Assembly (NCBI RefSeq): GCF_036429475.1
Contig: NZ_CP144125.1
Span: 1,426,001 to 1,490,000, forward strand
Origin: Halalkalicoccus sp. CGA53
GTDB lineage: Archaea; Halobacteriota; Halobacteria; Halobacteriales; Halalkalicoccaceae
Reading direction: 5' to 3'
Length of the DNA stretch: 64,000 nucleotides
Below, piece after piece: positions 56,201 to 64,000 of this stretch; within the stretch, counting starts at the first letter, position 1; the number at the start of each line of letters is the position of its first letter. Both the position numbers and the translations under genes were made by a program. The notes below the pieces were generated by a model. It saw nothing but the letters and a program-made list of their open reading frames with translations. It was not told where the DNA came from and searched no databases.

Positions 56201-56510
56201 CGTGTGGGCCGCCGACCACCGTTCTGACGCACGAACTGTACTCATCAGCGAACCGCGCGACGGCTCCGAAACGCGTCGTGGGGGGTACCGGTCCGCGTCG
56301 CACTCGGGCCACCCACTGCGTCGCGTTCCAGGCCGTGATCGACCGCTGATACGGACTGCTGTAATTCGTCTCCGGCGAGGTCGCGATCGGTCCGCGATCG
56401 CACCGGTAAACAGTCACAGCAGTCCGTATGAGGAGGGATCGGTGCCGGGCGTGAGAGAACGGTCTATCGACGGGTAGCGGTTCGCTGCCGGCGGCGGTGA
56501 ACCCGTCGGC
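56201..56510. other. 310-bp intergenic region with a palindromic repeat
   Basis: No coding frame. Holds the ATACGGACTGCTGT inverted repeat (56349-56429, listed separately). Sits between the methyltransferase (+) and a 32-codon ORF (-). Confidence 0.55.
56349..56429. repeat. Inverted repeat pair ATACGGACTGCTGT
   Basis: ATACGGACTGCTGT at 56349-56362 is exactly inverted as ACAGCAGTCCGTAT at 56416-56429, enclosing 53 nt. Within the loop, GCGATCGG-TCCGCGATCGC forms further near-palindromic DNA. Compare the ATACGGTCTGCTGTA pair at 6922-7213: same core with an A/T change, so this is a dispersed element. Confidence 0.7.
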
Positions 56511-56609
56511 TCACTTCCCGCGGACGTAGCTGAGCGCCGAGACGTACTCCTCCGGGTCGACCCGCCCGTCGGTCTCGGTCAGGCGCTCTCGGATCTTCGT
56601 CGGCGTCAT
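56511..56609 (-). CDS. 32-residue ORF downstream of scpA
   Basis: A short ORF, MTPTKIRERLTETDGRVDPEEYVSALSYVRGK, starting at ATG 56609 and 50 nt past the scpA stop on the same strand. The sequence is amphipathic with good codon bias. It could be a tiny conserved subunit or the C-terminal part of a larger product. I do not recognise a family. The conserved position behind smc-scpA is the reason to annotate it. Confidence 0.4.
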   Translation of the reverse strand: MTPTKIRERLTETDGRVDPEEYVSALSYVRGK

Positions 56610-56659
56610 GGCGGCCAGAACTACGCACTCTGTGCTAATAAGTGTCGTGGTGGTGTCTG

Positions 56660-57487
56660 TCACGGTCCGGGTACGGGGATCGACTCGGCGTCCTCCTCGA
56701 ACGCCGACGCCTCCTGTACCCAGAGGTCGCCGAAGAGGTCGTCCTGTTCGAGGCGCACCGTGCCGCGGTGGGCGAGAAACAGCACCGCGAGGAAGGACTC
56801 GACCCGGGTGGGGCCGACGCCGTCGATCTCGCGGAAGAGCACCTCCGGCCGACCGGACTCGTACTGCGTGTGGAGGTGCTCCGCGACCACCGCTATCACC
56901 TCCTCGATCTCCTCGCCGTGGGCGGTGCCGATCACGTCCTCCTCTCTGGGTTCGTCGTCCAGCCGAAAGTCGTCGCCGGAGTGGTAGTCGAGCGTCTGGG
57001 TGCCTCGCTGGAAGCCCTTCGGCGAGCCACTGGTGTCGTACTCGCGGGACTCCTTCCACCACGAGCCGCGCTCGGCGTCCCGGAGCTCCCTGACCAGCTG
57101 ATCGAGCGTCCGGGGCGAGCCCCGGGCGTGTTTCCGGTCGAGCCGGCGCTCCATCTCCCGCTCGAGCCCCGCGATCGGGTCCTCGAACGGCCCCTCGGGC
57201 TCCATCGCCGGCCACTCCTCTTCGACGAACGCCTCCTCCTCGTCGGGTTCGTCTTCGAGCACGAGTTCGTCGCTCTTCATCCGGAGGAGGACGCTCGCGT
57301 AGAACAGCGCACGACCGGAGGTCCGCAGATCCGCCGAATCGAGCTTCGCGAGGAAGGCGTCGGTCACCTCCACGATGTCGATGTCCCAGGGCTCGATCTC
57401 GCCCTCCTTCGCGAGCTGTACCAGTAACTCGACCGGTTCGACCTCCTCCTCCTCGGGGCCGCCACCGGGCGTGATCGCCTCAGTCAT
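56660..57487 (-). CDS. scpA: Segregation and condensation protein A (kleisin)
   Basis: A 275-residue kleisin that bridges the SMC heads. Typical segments are EEVEPVELLVQLAKEGEIEPWDIDIVEVTDAFLAKL at the N-terminal SMC-neck-binding region, LRTSGRALFYASVLLRMKSDELV (~55-78) and the C-terminal winged-helix VGPTRVESFLAVLFLAHRGTVRLEQDDLFGDL. Its start overlaps the smc stop by 8 nt (57480-57487), so expression is coupled. No scpB is visible in the window. Confidence 0.92.
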   Translation of the reverse strand: MTEAITPGGGPEEEEVEPVELLVQLAKEGEIEPWDIDIVEVTDAFLAKLDSADLRTSGRALFYASVLLRMKSDELVLEDEPDEEEAFVEEEWPAMEPEGPFEDPIAGLEREMERRLDRKHARGSPRTLDQLVRELRDAERGSWWKESREYDTSGSPKGFQRGTQTLDYHSGDDFRLDDEPREEDVIGTAHGEEIEEVIAVVAEHLHTQYESGRPEVLFREIDGVGPTRVESFLAVLFLAHRGTVRLEQDDLFGDLWVQEASAFEEDAESIPVPGP

Positions 57488-60400
57488 CGGCCACCGCCGT
57501 CTCCGCGCCGAGGCTGATCCCGGTGACGACGCTCACGTTCTCGGCCTGCATCGTCACGCCGATCGCCCGTTCCGAACGCTCGAGCATCGCCGAGCGATGC
57601 GAGACGACGACGAACTGTGCGGTGTCGGCGAGCTCGTCGACCAGCTCGCCGACCCGTTCGGCGTTCGCCGCGTCGAGGAAGGCGTCGACCTCGTCGAGCG
57701 CGTAGAACGGCGCCGGGTTGTATCGTTGAATGGCGAAGATGAACGCCAGCGCGGTGAGCGACTTCTCCCCGCCGGACATCGCCTCGAGGCGTTGGACCGG
57801 CTTGTCGTGTGGCTGGGCACGCATCGTCAGTCCGCCCTCGAACGGCTCCTCCTCGTCCTCTAAGTGCAGCGTCCCGGTCCCCGCCGAGAGCCGCCCGAAG
57901 ATGTCCTCGAACTCCTCGTTGATCCCCTCGTAGGCGTTCATGAACGTCTCGCGTTTCTGCGCCTCGTAGGAGTCGATCCGGTCCCGGATCTCCCGGCGTT
58001 CGTCCTCGAGCACCGCCCGGCGCTCCTCTAGAGTCTCGAGATCGTCCTCGACGCGGTCGTACTCCTCGATCGCGAGCATGTTCACCGGCTCCAGCGCCTC
58101 CATCTCGCCCTCGAGTCGGGTGATCTCCTCCCTGACCGCCTCGTGGTTCGGGATCTCCTCGGGGTCGTACTCCCCGACCTCGGCCTCGAGCCCCTCGATC
58201 TCCCCGTCGAGTCGGTCGGCGGACGATCGGAGCCCCTCGAGCGCGCTCTCGACCGACGAGACGGACTCGCGGATCTCGTCGCGCTTCTCGGTCGCGGTCT
58301 TGAGACTCTCGCGCATCGCCTCGCGGTCCTCCTTCAGCTCGACCAGCTCCTCTTCGAGCTCTTCGATCGCCCCCCGTTTCCCCTCTAGGTCCTCCTCTCG
58401 CTCCTCGATCTCCGCCTCGAACCCCTCGATACGCTCGCGCTGTCGCTCCGCGACCTCCTCGGCCGCCTCGATCGTCTCGCGCTGGTCGGTGATGGCGTTC
58501 TCGGCGTACTCCTTCTCCAGGGCGAGCTCGTTGAGCCGGCCGTCGAGGTCGGCGATCCGGTCGTTCAGATCGTCGATCTCCCCCTGGATCTCCTCGCGTC
58601 TCGCGGTCAGTTCCGGGATCGCGGAGTCCGCGAGCTCCTCCTCTAGCTCCTCGATCTCGGCCTCGATCCCCGCGATCCGCTCGTCGGCCTCGGCGATCTC
58701 CGCGGAGAGCTCGCCCATCCGATCGTCGACCGACTCGCGCTCGTCGGCCATCTCCGAGAGTTCGGCTTCGAGCCGCTCGATCCGGGCTTCTATCTCCTCT
58801 CGCTCCCGCTCCGCGCTCTCGACCTCGCGGTCGATCTCCCTGAGCTGGTCGGTCGCGTCCGACTTCCGATCGCGGGCGGCGTCGAGCCGCTCCTCGACGG
58901 CGCGGAGCTCCTCTCGGACCGAGTCGCGCTCTTCCTGTAGCCGGACGATCTCGCTCGCGACGCGCTCGAGCTTCCCCTCTCCCGACGCGGAAAAGGAGTA
59001 CCGGGAACCCGACCGGCTCCCGCCGGTCATCGCGCCGCTGCGTTCGATCAGCTCCCCCGAGAGCGTCACCATCCGGAACTCGCCCATCAGGTCGCGGGCG
59101 GTCTCGATGTCCCGGACGACGAGTGTGCTCCCCAGGACGTACGAGAACACCTCCCTGTACCTGGAGTCGAACTCCACGAGGTCGAACGCGAAGTCGATCA
59201 CGCCGTCGTGGCTCGGCAGCGAGGGCAGCGACCGCGACTGCATCTTCGAGATCGGGAGGAAGGTAGCTCGGCCCGCGTTGCGCGCCTTCAGGTGCTCGAT
59301 ACAGCGCTGGCCGACCCCGTCGTCGTCGACGACGACGTTCGCCATCCGTCCGCCGGCAGCGGTCTCGCACGCCGTGGCGTACTCGTTGGAGACGCTCCCG
59401 AGCGTGGCGACCGGCCCGTGGACGCCCTCGATCCCGCTGTTCCCGATCGTCGTCACCGCCCGTCCGAACGAGCTGTCGCCGCTCTCGCCCGCGCTCGCCT
59501 CCAGCTCGGCGTACTCCGCCTGCTTGCCCTGGAGCTCGTCGTCGAGCTCGTCGAGTTCGGACTGTCTCTCCCGGCGTTCGGCCTTCAGGTCCTCGACGAC
59601 CCCCTCGATCCCCTCTACGTTCTCCGCCGCCCGCTCCCGTTCGTCCTCGACGTCGGAGATCCGGGCGTCGATCTCGGGAAGCTCCTCCGCTAACTCCTCG
59701 ATCTCGCGTTCGGTCTCGGTCACCGCGTTCGATCGCCTGCGCGCCTCGTCCAGCAGGCGGTCCTGTTCGCGCTGGAGGTCGTTCTTCTCGTCCTTCGCCC
59801 CCTCGAGTGCGGCCTTCCGATCCGCGAGGTCGGCTTTCACCTCGTCGTACTCGGTGTCGACGGCGTCGATCTCCGCGTCGACCTCCTCCCGATCGGCGAC
59901 GAGCTGCTGGCGCTCGCCCGCCGCAGAGACCTTCTCCAGTTTCGTCTCCTTGATCTCGGCGTCGAGCTCCTCGATCGTCTCCTGTTTCCGGTCGAGCTCG
60001 ACGAACGCTCCCCGACGCTCGCGTTCTGCCTCCGTGATCCGCTCTTCGGCCCCCTCGATCCGGTCCTCGAGTCGGCCGATCTCGCCTTTCACCTCCTCGA
60101 TCTCGCGCTTGATCCGCAGCTGCTCGTCCTCGCCCTTCGACTCGATCTCGGCGTTTAAGTCCTCCAGGTCCTCTTCGAGCCGTTTCACACGACCGTGGCG
60201 CTGGTCGTACTCGCGGCGGAGCTCCGCGAGGCGTTCCTCTCGCTCCTTGATCTCGGTCTCCGTCTCCGCGAGCTCCCTGCGTTTCTCCTCCAGCTCCGCG
60301 GCCTTCAGGTAGCCCTCGTACTCGGTCTTCTCCTCTCGTAATCCCTGATACCGGAGCGCGGTCTCTCGCTCGTCCTCGAGCTGCGCTAACCGGTCGGTCT

Positions 60401-61052
60401 TCTCCTCGATCCGCAGGTCGGCCTCGTCGATGCGTTCCGCGACGACGTCGAGCTCCTCGAAGGCGGACTCCTTCTTCGCGTCGAACTCCGCGACGCCCGC
60501 GATCTCGTCGATGATCTCCCGACGCTCTCCCGGCGTCATCGAGATGATGCCGGTGACGTCGCCCTGCATCACGACGTTGTACCCCTCCGGGGTGACGCCG
60601 GCCTGGGCCAGCAGGTCCTGGATGTTCGAGAGGTTCACCGACCGGTCGTTCAGGTAGTAGTAGGAGTAGTAGTTCTCCTCGGTCTCCTTCACACGGCGCC
60701 TGATGCGGATCTCCGAGACGTCGCCGATCTTCTCCGTGCCGGCGGCCGAGACGACCTGCTCTCTCGCGAGTGTTCCGTCCGTGTTGTCGAGGGCGACCTC
60801 GACGATCGCCTCGCGGGCGCCGGCCTCGGCCTCGCCGTCGGCGTGGCCGGGGTTGTAGATCAGGTCGGTGAGCTTCTCCGCGCGGATCCCACGGGTCCGG
60901 GTGAGCCCGAGCGCGAACAGCACCGCGTCGATGATGTTCGACTTCCCGGAGCCGTTCGGCCCGCTGACCGTCGTGAAATCCTCGTAGAAAGGGATTCGGG
61001 TGCGTCGTCCGAAGCTCTTGAAGTCGTCGAGGACGATCTCTTTGATGTGCAT
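57480..61052 (-). CDS. smc: Chromosome segregation ATPase SMC
   Basis: A 1190-residue SMC protein that condenses DNA with ScpA. N-terminal Walker A GPNGSGKSN at residues 31-39, followed by two long coiled coils broken by a hinge (~515-660; STLVVRDIETARDLMGEFRMVTLSGELIERSGAMTGGSRSG). The C-terminal head carries the signature LSGGEKSLTALAFIFAIQ and Walker B FYALDEVDAFLD. Length and order are standard for archaea. It is preceded by a 90-residue coiled-coil protein gene 21 nt upstream and followed by scpA. Confidence 0.97.
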   Translation of the reverse strand: MHIKEIVLDDFKSFGRRTRIPFYEDFTTVSGPNGSGKSNIIDAVLFALGLTRTRGIRAEKLTDLIYNPGHADGEAEAGAREAIVEVALDNTDGTLAREQVVSAAGTEKIGDVSEIRIRRRVKETEENYYSYYYLNDRSVNLSNIQDLLAQAGVTPEGYNVVMQGDVTGIISMTPGERREIIDEIAGVAEFDAKKESAFEELDVVAERIDEADLRIEEKTDRLAQLEDERETALRYQGLREEKTEYEGYLKAAELEEKRRELAETETEIKEREERLAELRREYDQRHGRVKRLEEDLEDLNAEIESKGEDEQLRIKREIEEVKGEIGRLEDRIEGAEERITEAERERRGAFVELDRKQETIEELDAEIKETKLEKVSAAGERQQLVADREEVDAEIDAVDTEYDEVKADLADRKAALEGAKDEKNDLQREQDRLLDEARRRSNAVTETEREIEELAEELPEIDARISDVEDERERAAENVEGIEGVVEDLKAERRERQSELDELDDELQGKQAEYAELEASAGESGDSSFGRAVTTIGNSGIEGVHGPVATLGSVSNEYATACETAAGGRMANVVVDDDGVGQRCIEHLKARNAGRATFLPISKMQSRSLPSLPSHDGVIDFAFDLVEFDSRYREVFSYVLGSTLVVRDIETARDLMGEFRMVTLSGELIERSGAMTGGSRSGSRYSFSASGEGKLERVASEIVRLQEERDSVREELRAVEERLDAARDRKSDATDQLREIDREVESAEREREEIEARIERLEAELSEMADERESVDDRMGELSAEIAEADERIAGIEAEIEELEEELADSAIPELTARREEIQGEIDDLNDRIADLDGRLNELALEKEYAENAITDQRETIEAAEEVAERQRERIEGFEAEIEEREEDLEGKRGAIEELEEELVELKEDREAMRESLKTATEKRDEIRESVSSVESALEGLRSSADRLDGEIEGLEAEVGEYDPEEIPNHEAVREEITRLEGEMEALEPVNMLAIEEYDRVEDDLETLEERRAVLEDERREIRDRIDSYEAQKRETFMNAYEGINEEFEDIFGRLSAGTGTLHLEDEEEPFEGGLTMRAQPHDKPVQRLEAMSGGEKSLTALAFIFAIQRYNPAPFYALDEVDAFLDAANAERVGELVDELADTAQFVVVSHRSAMLERSERAIGVTMQAENVSVVTGISLGAETAVADD

Positions 61053-61073
61053 CGGTGGCCTCTCGGTGCGCGC

Positions 61074-61346
61074 CTACGCGACGATGATATCGTCGCTCGG
61101 TGCGCTCTCCGCGCTCTCGTCGTCTTCTGCCTCTCGCCCGTCGGCCTTAGCGCCGTCGACTTCCGCCGAGCGTCTCGCCGCCCGTCGCTCGGCCGCCCGG
61201 CGTTTCTCGGCGCCGGCCACGTCGACGTGTGACTCGAGCACTCTGATACGTTCGTTCGCCTCGACGAGCTCCTCGGTGAGGCCGCGAATCGTCGCCTCGA
61301 GCGCGGAGACGCGCGATTCGAGGTCCTCGACTCGGTTCTTCGCCAT
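61074..61346 (-). CDS. Small coiled-coil protein (DUF7518-like) preceding smc
   Basis: A 90-residue protein. Residues ~4-50 form a heptad coiled coil (VEDLESRVSALEATIRGLTEELVEANERIRVLESHV), followed by a basic Arg/Ala region (EKRRAAERRAARRSAE) and an acidic tail ending SDDIIVA. The TATA box 61370-61377 gives a leaderless start at ATG 61346. It is 21 nt upstream of smc on the same strand and almost surely the first gene of the condensin operon. Similar small coiled-coil proteins precede smc in other haloarchaea. Function unknown. Confidence 0.78.
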   Translation of the reverse strand: MAKNRVEDLESRVSALEATIRGLTEELVEANERIRVLESHVDVAGAEKRRAAERRAARRSAEVDGAKADGREAEDDESAESAPSDDIIVA

Positions 61347-61369
61347 ACCTCCCAACGGTCGTTCCACGC

Positions 61370-61377
61370 GTATAAAC
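61370..61377 (-). promoter_or_regulatory. TATA box of the condensin operon
   Basis: GTTTATAC on the minus strand, 24-31 nt before ATG 61346. It is the only strong promoter seen for the 90-aa protein, smc, scpA and the small ORF, so they are probably one operon. Confidence 0.55.
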
Positions 61378-61537
61378 CTGTGTCAGACACCGGTACATGA
61401 AGTGTCACGAACAGGTCCGGCGGGCGTCCCGGTCGGCCCGGATCCGGAACGGTGTTAACATGTTCACGCCCGCTTTCTTGGTGAACCGCTGTCTACCCTC
61501 TACCCGTGACAGATAGATCGACCGCAGGAGACCGGAG

Positions 61538-62860
61538 ATGACGGGGGGATCGAGCCCGGACGGGCTGAACCGACGCGACGCGCTGCGGGTGTTCGGCGGC
61601 TCGGCGCTGGCGCTTGCGCTCGCGGGCTGTGCCGAACTCCTCGGCGGCGACGACGACGTCGGGGACGCAGAGGAGGGCGACGTCCCGGACGAGCCGATCG
61701 AGGCGGGCCTCCAGACGTTCCGCGAGGGCGCGCCGGCGGTCCTCGGCGTGCAGGCCGAGTACGGCGCGGAGACCGCCGTCGGACGCATCAACGACAACGG
61801 CGGCGTCGCCGGTCGCGAGATCGAACTCGACGTCGTCGAGGAGGGCGACGAGCACTTGGAGAACTACCAGCAGTTCGTCGACGAGGGCAAGGACGTCACG
61901 TTCGGGCCGATCTCGAGCGGCGGTCACGAGGCGATGGTACCCGAGATCGACGATCGGGGCGTGATCAACGTCGCGACCGACGGGACGGTGACGACGCTCT
62001 ACGAGGAGGACTTCCCGGACACGACCTACTCGTTCCGGTTCCAGAACCACGACGTGATGGAGGCGCTCGCGGCGGCGGTCGAGGCCGTCGAGATCCTCGG
62101 TGCCGACGAGATCGACACCTACGCGGGGATCAACCCGAACTACGCCTTCGGTCAGGACGAGATGGAGATCTTCAGCCTCGGCATCCAACAGCTCGCCGAC
62201 GCCGAGGAGGTCTACAGTGGCTTCCCCGACCTCGGCGCCGACGACATGTCCACCCACGTCACCAACGTCAACAGCGAGGAGCCCGACGTCGTCTTCACCA
62301 GCTGCTGGGGCGGCGACGCGACGCTGTTGCTCCAGCAGGCACAGGCGAGCGACATGCTCGAGAACACCGAACTCGTCGTCGGGCCGGTGCTCTACGGCTC
62401 GGCGAACGACTACGAGGAGGGCGACCTCGAGGGGCCGATTCACGGCGGCTCGCGGAACTTCTACTGGGACCAGCCGGCCACCGACCAGTGGACGCCAGCC
62501 GCCGACCTCTTCGACGAGGTGCGCGAGGAGTACGACGTGATCCCGACCGCCCACTTCATGAGCGGCTACGGCGCGGTGACCGCGTGGGCGACGGCCGCGG
62601 ACAAGGCCGTCAGGATCCTCGGTCGCTGGCCAGAGCAGGACGAACTCGCGGCGATGCTTGAGGAACACGGGTTTTTCACCCCCGCCGGCTACCACACGAT
62701 GGCGACCGACCACCAGGGCTACTCGAACGCCCACTTCGGCGAACTCGCCTGGTCGGACGAGCTCGACGCGGCGGTCCTAGAGGACGTCAACGTCTACGCG
62801 CCGGAGGAGGTCTCGCCGCCGCCGGGAACGACCTCCCGCGACTGGATCGAGGGCTGGTGA
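61538..62860 (+). CDS. LivJ-like ABC transporter substrate-binding lipoprotein
   Basis: A 440-residue type I periplasmic-binding protein. Tat motif LNRRDALRVFGG and a lipobox LALAGC with Cys31, then an acidic linker. The domain begins EAGLQTFREGAPAVLGVQAEYGAETAVGRINDNGGVAGREIELDVVEEG and includes FGPISSGGHEAMVPEIDDRGVINV, typical of branched-chain amino-acid (or urea/amide) binding proteins. It is the first gene of a Liv-type operon that runs past the window end. Confidence 0.9.
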   Translation: MTGGSSPDGLNRRDALRVFGGSALALALAGCAELLGGDDDVGDAEEGDVPDEPIEAGLQTFREGAPAVLGVQAEYGAETAVGRINDNGGVAGREIELDVVEEGDEHLENYQQFVDEGKDVTFGPISSGGHEAMVPEIDDRGVINVATDGTVTTLYEEDFPDTTYSFRFQNHDVMEALAAAVEAVEILGADEIDTYAGINPNYAFGQDEMEIFSLGIQQLADAEEVYSGFPDLGADDMSTHVTNVNSEEPDVVFTSCWGGDATLLLQQAQASDMLENTELVVGPVLYGSANDYEEGDLEGPIHGGSRNFYWDQPATDQWTPAADLFDEVREEYDVIPTAHFMSGYGAVTAWATAADKAVRILGRWPEQDELAAMLEEHGFFTPAGYHTMATDHQGYSNAHFGELAWSDELDAAVLEDVNVYAPEEVSPPPGTTSRDWIEGW

Positions 62861-62929
62861 ATCTGCCCGAGACCATGACCGGAGACCACCGCGGCGGCGA
62901 CCGACCCCTCCGTCCGGGAGCGATCTGAC

Positions 62930-63868
62930 GTGGTCGAGTCGGTCGTCGTCCACACGCTCAACGGGATCTACTACGGGTTCGTCCTGTTCATGATCGCCTC
63001 GGGGCTGACGATCATCTTCGGCGTGCTCGGGATCCTCAACCTCGCACACGGCGAGCTCTACGCGCTGGGGGCGTTCCTCGTCTTCAGCGTCGTCGGCTTC
63101 CTCGCCGGCCTGATCGCCGCGCCGACGGACACGGTGACGGCGGTGATCTTCGGGGTCGTCGTGCTCGCGGGCGCGCTCGCGGCCGCCGCCGTCCTCCTCC
63201 CGGTCGGCGCGGCGCTCGAGGCGACGTTCGTCAGGCCGATCTACGAACGCGAGGAGGTCTACCAGCTGTTGCTGACCTACGCGCTGTTGCTGATTCTCAT
63301 CGACGTGATGAAGTTCGGCTGGGGCACCTCGCCGGTCAGTACGGGCACGTACAGCGGGCTCAACCGGATCCCGACGACCGAGGTCCTCGGCTTCTCCTAT
63401 CCCTCGTACAACGTGATCGTCATCCTCGTGGGGATCGCGGTGTTCGCCTGGCTCGTCTGGTTCTTCGACCGGACGAAGACGGGCCGGATCGTCCGGGCAA
63501 CGGCGATCAACCGCGAGATGGCGACGGCGATCGGCGTCAGCACCGACCGGACGTTCACGCTCGTCTTCGCGATGGGCGCCTTTTTCGCCGGCTTCGGCGG
63601 CGCGATGGTCAGCATCGGCCCGAGCGACGCCTTCCTCGAGATGGGCCTCGACCCGCTGGTGCTCTCGTTCGTCGTGATCGTCATCGGCGGTCTGGGGAGC
63701 CTGAAGGGCGCGCTCGTCGGCGCGCTGCTCGTCGGCGTCATCAGCCGGTGGACCGTCGGCGTCTTCGGGCTGCCACAGCTCGAGCTCGCCGCGCCGTTCC
63801 TGCTGATGGCGATCATCCTCCTCGCCAAACCCGAGGGGCTCTACGGTACCTGGGGTGAGATCGAATGA
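62930..63868 (+). CDS. livH: LivH-like ABC transporter permease
   Basis: A 312-residue permease with about eight helices, starting at a GTG 69 nt after the substrate-binding gene. Family markers are GLTIIFGVLGILNLAHGELYALGAF near the N-terminus and the core IVRATAINREMATAIGVSTDRTFTLVFAMGAFFAGFGGAM (EAA-like loop). The last helices, VLSFVVIVIGGLGSLKGALVGALLVG, complete the LivH pattern. The stop overlaps the following start (ATGA at 63865-63868). Confidence 0.92.
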   Translation: MVESVVVHTLNGIYYGFVLFMIASGLTIIFGVLGILNLAHGELYALGAFLVFSVVGFLAGLIAAPTDTVTAVIFGVVVLAGALAAAAVLLPVGAALEATFVRPIYEREEVYQLLLTYALLLILIDVMKFGWGTSPVSTGTYSGLNRIPTTEVLGFSYPSYNVIVILVGIAVFAWLVWFFDRTKTGRIVRATAINREMATAIGVSTDRTFTLVFAMGAFFAGFGGAMVSIGPSDAFLEMGLDPLVLSFVVIVIGGLGSLKGALVGALLVGVISRWTVGVFGLPQLELAAPFLLMAIILLAKPEGLYGTWGEIE

Positions 63869-64000
63869 GCCGGTTCACCGTCGACCGCGACGGCGAGACG
63901 TACGTCAGGCCGATCGAGGGGCTCGAACTCACCAGGAGGCAGGCGGCGCTCGGCCTCGTCGGCCTCGTTCTCCTGTTGGCCGTCCCGGACATCACCCGGG
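63865..64000 (+). CDS. livM: LivM-like permease, partial (window edge)
   Basis: The first 45 residues, MSRFTVDRDGETYVRPIEGLELTRRQAALGLVGLVLLLAVPDITR, are seen before the window ends. The start overlaps the livH stop. Position after LivH and the first helix (LGLVGLVLLLAVPDI) suggest the second permease subunit LivM. Identity rests mainly on operon order. Confidence 0.65.
   Translation, partial: MSRFTVDRDGETYVRPIEGLELTRRQAALGLVGLVLLLAVPDITR

Noticed and set aside
58078-60312. A 744-codon plus-strand frame opposite smc
   Set aside because: Ser/Arg-only low-complexity translation, a typical antisense shadow of the coiled coil.
1-64000. tRNA, rRNA, CRISPR array, intact transposase, origin of replication
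   Set aside because: Scanned by eye for T-loop GGTTCGAATCC-type sequence, spaced direct repeats, transposase motifs and orc/cdc6 genes; none seen.

Overview
This 64 kb window is chromosomal DNA from a haloarchaeon (class Halobacteria). The evidence is a very high GC content, strongly acidic deduced proteins, many Tat-type secreted lipoproteins (twin arginines followed by a lipobox cysteine), archaeal information-processing genes (TFB, eIF1/SUI1), haloarchaea-specific small families (DUF5809/DUF5810-like pair), a halocyanin, an AglD-type glycosyltransferase, and TATA boxes 24-30 nt upstream of start codons, implying leaderless transcripts. I do not place it to genus. No rRNA, tRNA, CRISPR array, intact insertion sequence or origin is evident.

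Layout. 1-5 kb: a zinc-ribbon protein, then an overlapping MoxR / DUF58 / transglutaminase operon and eIF1. 5-11 kb: rhodanese, Nudix and a membrane-anchored protein, then a lower-GC accessory stretch with a palindromic repeat pair, a dead GNAT acetyltransferase gene, a second rhodanese, an FAD-linked oxidoreductase and its probable regulator. 11-20 kb: DUF5809/5810 pair, ThDP enzyme / M20 / M28 operon, RimI, PRC-like protein and aconitase. 20-27 kb: dUTPase/dCTP deaminase family protein, PHP protein, carbonic anhydrase, AroD, lipoprotein, TFB, AglD-like fusion and a small winged-helix protein. 27-33 kb: glycerophosphodiesterase, then a phosphonate-type ABC operon (PhnD-C-E-E) translationally coupled to a HAD hydrolase, and a two-domain winged-helix regulator. 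33-37 kb: SPFH/NfeD pair and pyruvate kinase. 37-40 kb: a lower-GC insert carrying a NarK-like transporter and a UspA protein. 40-48 kb: MetRS, a decayed membrane-protein ORF, halocyanin, a ferredoxin/double-CDGSH protein, an HtrA-like protease divergent from a Tat-lipoprotein serpin. 47-56 kb: PEP synthase, PhzF, membrane proteins, a 56-aa DUF1059 gene, a phosphoribosyltransferase, a deaminase, MTA phosphorylase and a methyltransferase. 56-61 kb: a coiled-coil protein / smc / scpA / 32-aa ORF operon. 61-64 kb: the start of a LivJ-LivH-LivM amino-acid (or urea) ABC operon cut off by the window edge.

Functionally most of the window is core metabolism and housekeeping (TCA aconitase, pyruvate kinase and PEP synthase, shikimate step, nucleotide salvage and sanitation, chromosome condensation, S-layer glycosylation). 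The most interesting accessory features are the serpin/HtrA pair with palindromes in the shared intergenic region, the regulator/oxidoreductase/rhodanese locus with palindromic operator candidates, the phosphonate importer coupled to a phosphatase without C-P lyase, the Fer4 plus double CDGSH protein beside a blue copper protein, and a family of ATACGG(A/T)CTGCTGTA inverted repeats. I did not find a clear, completely novel defence or mobile system.
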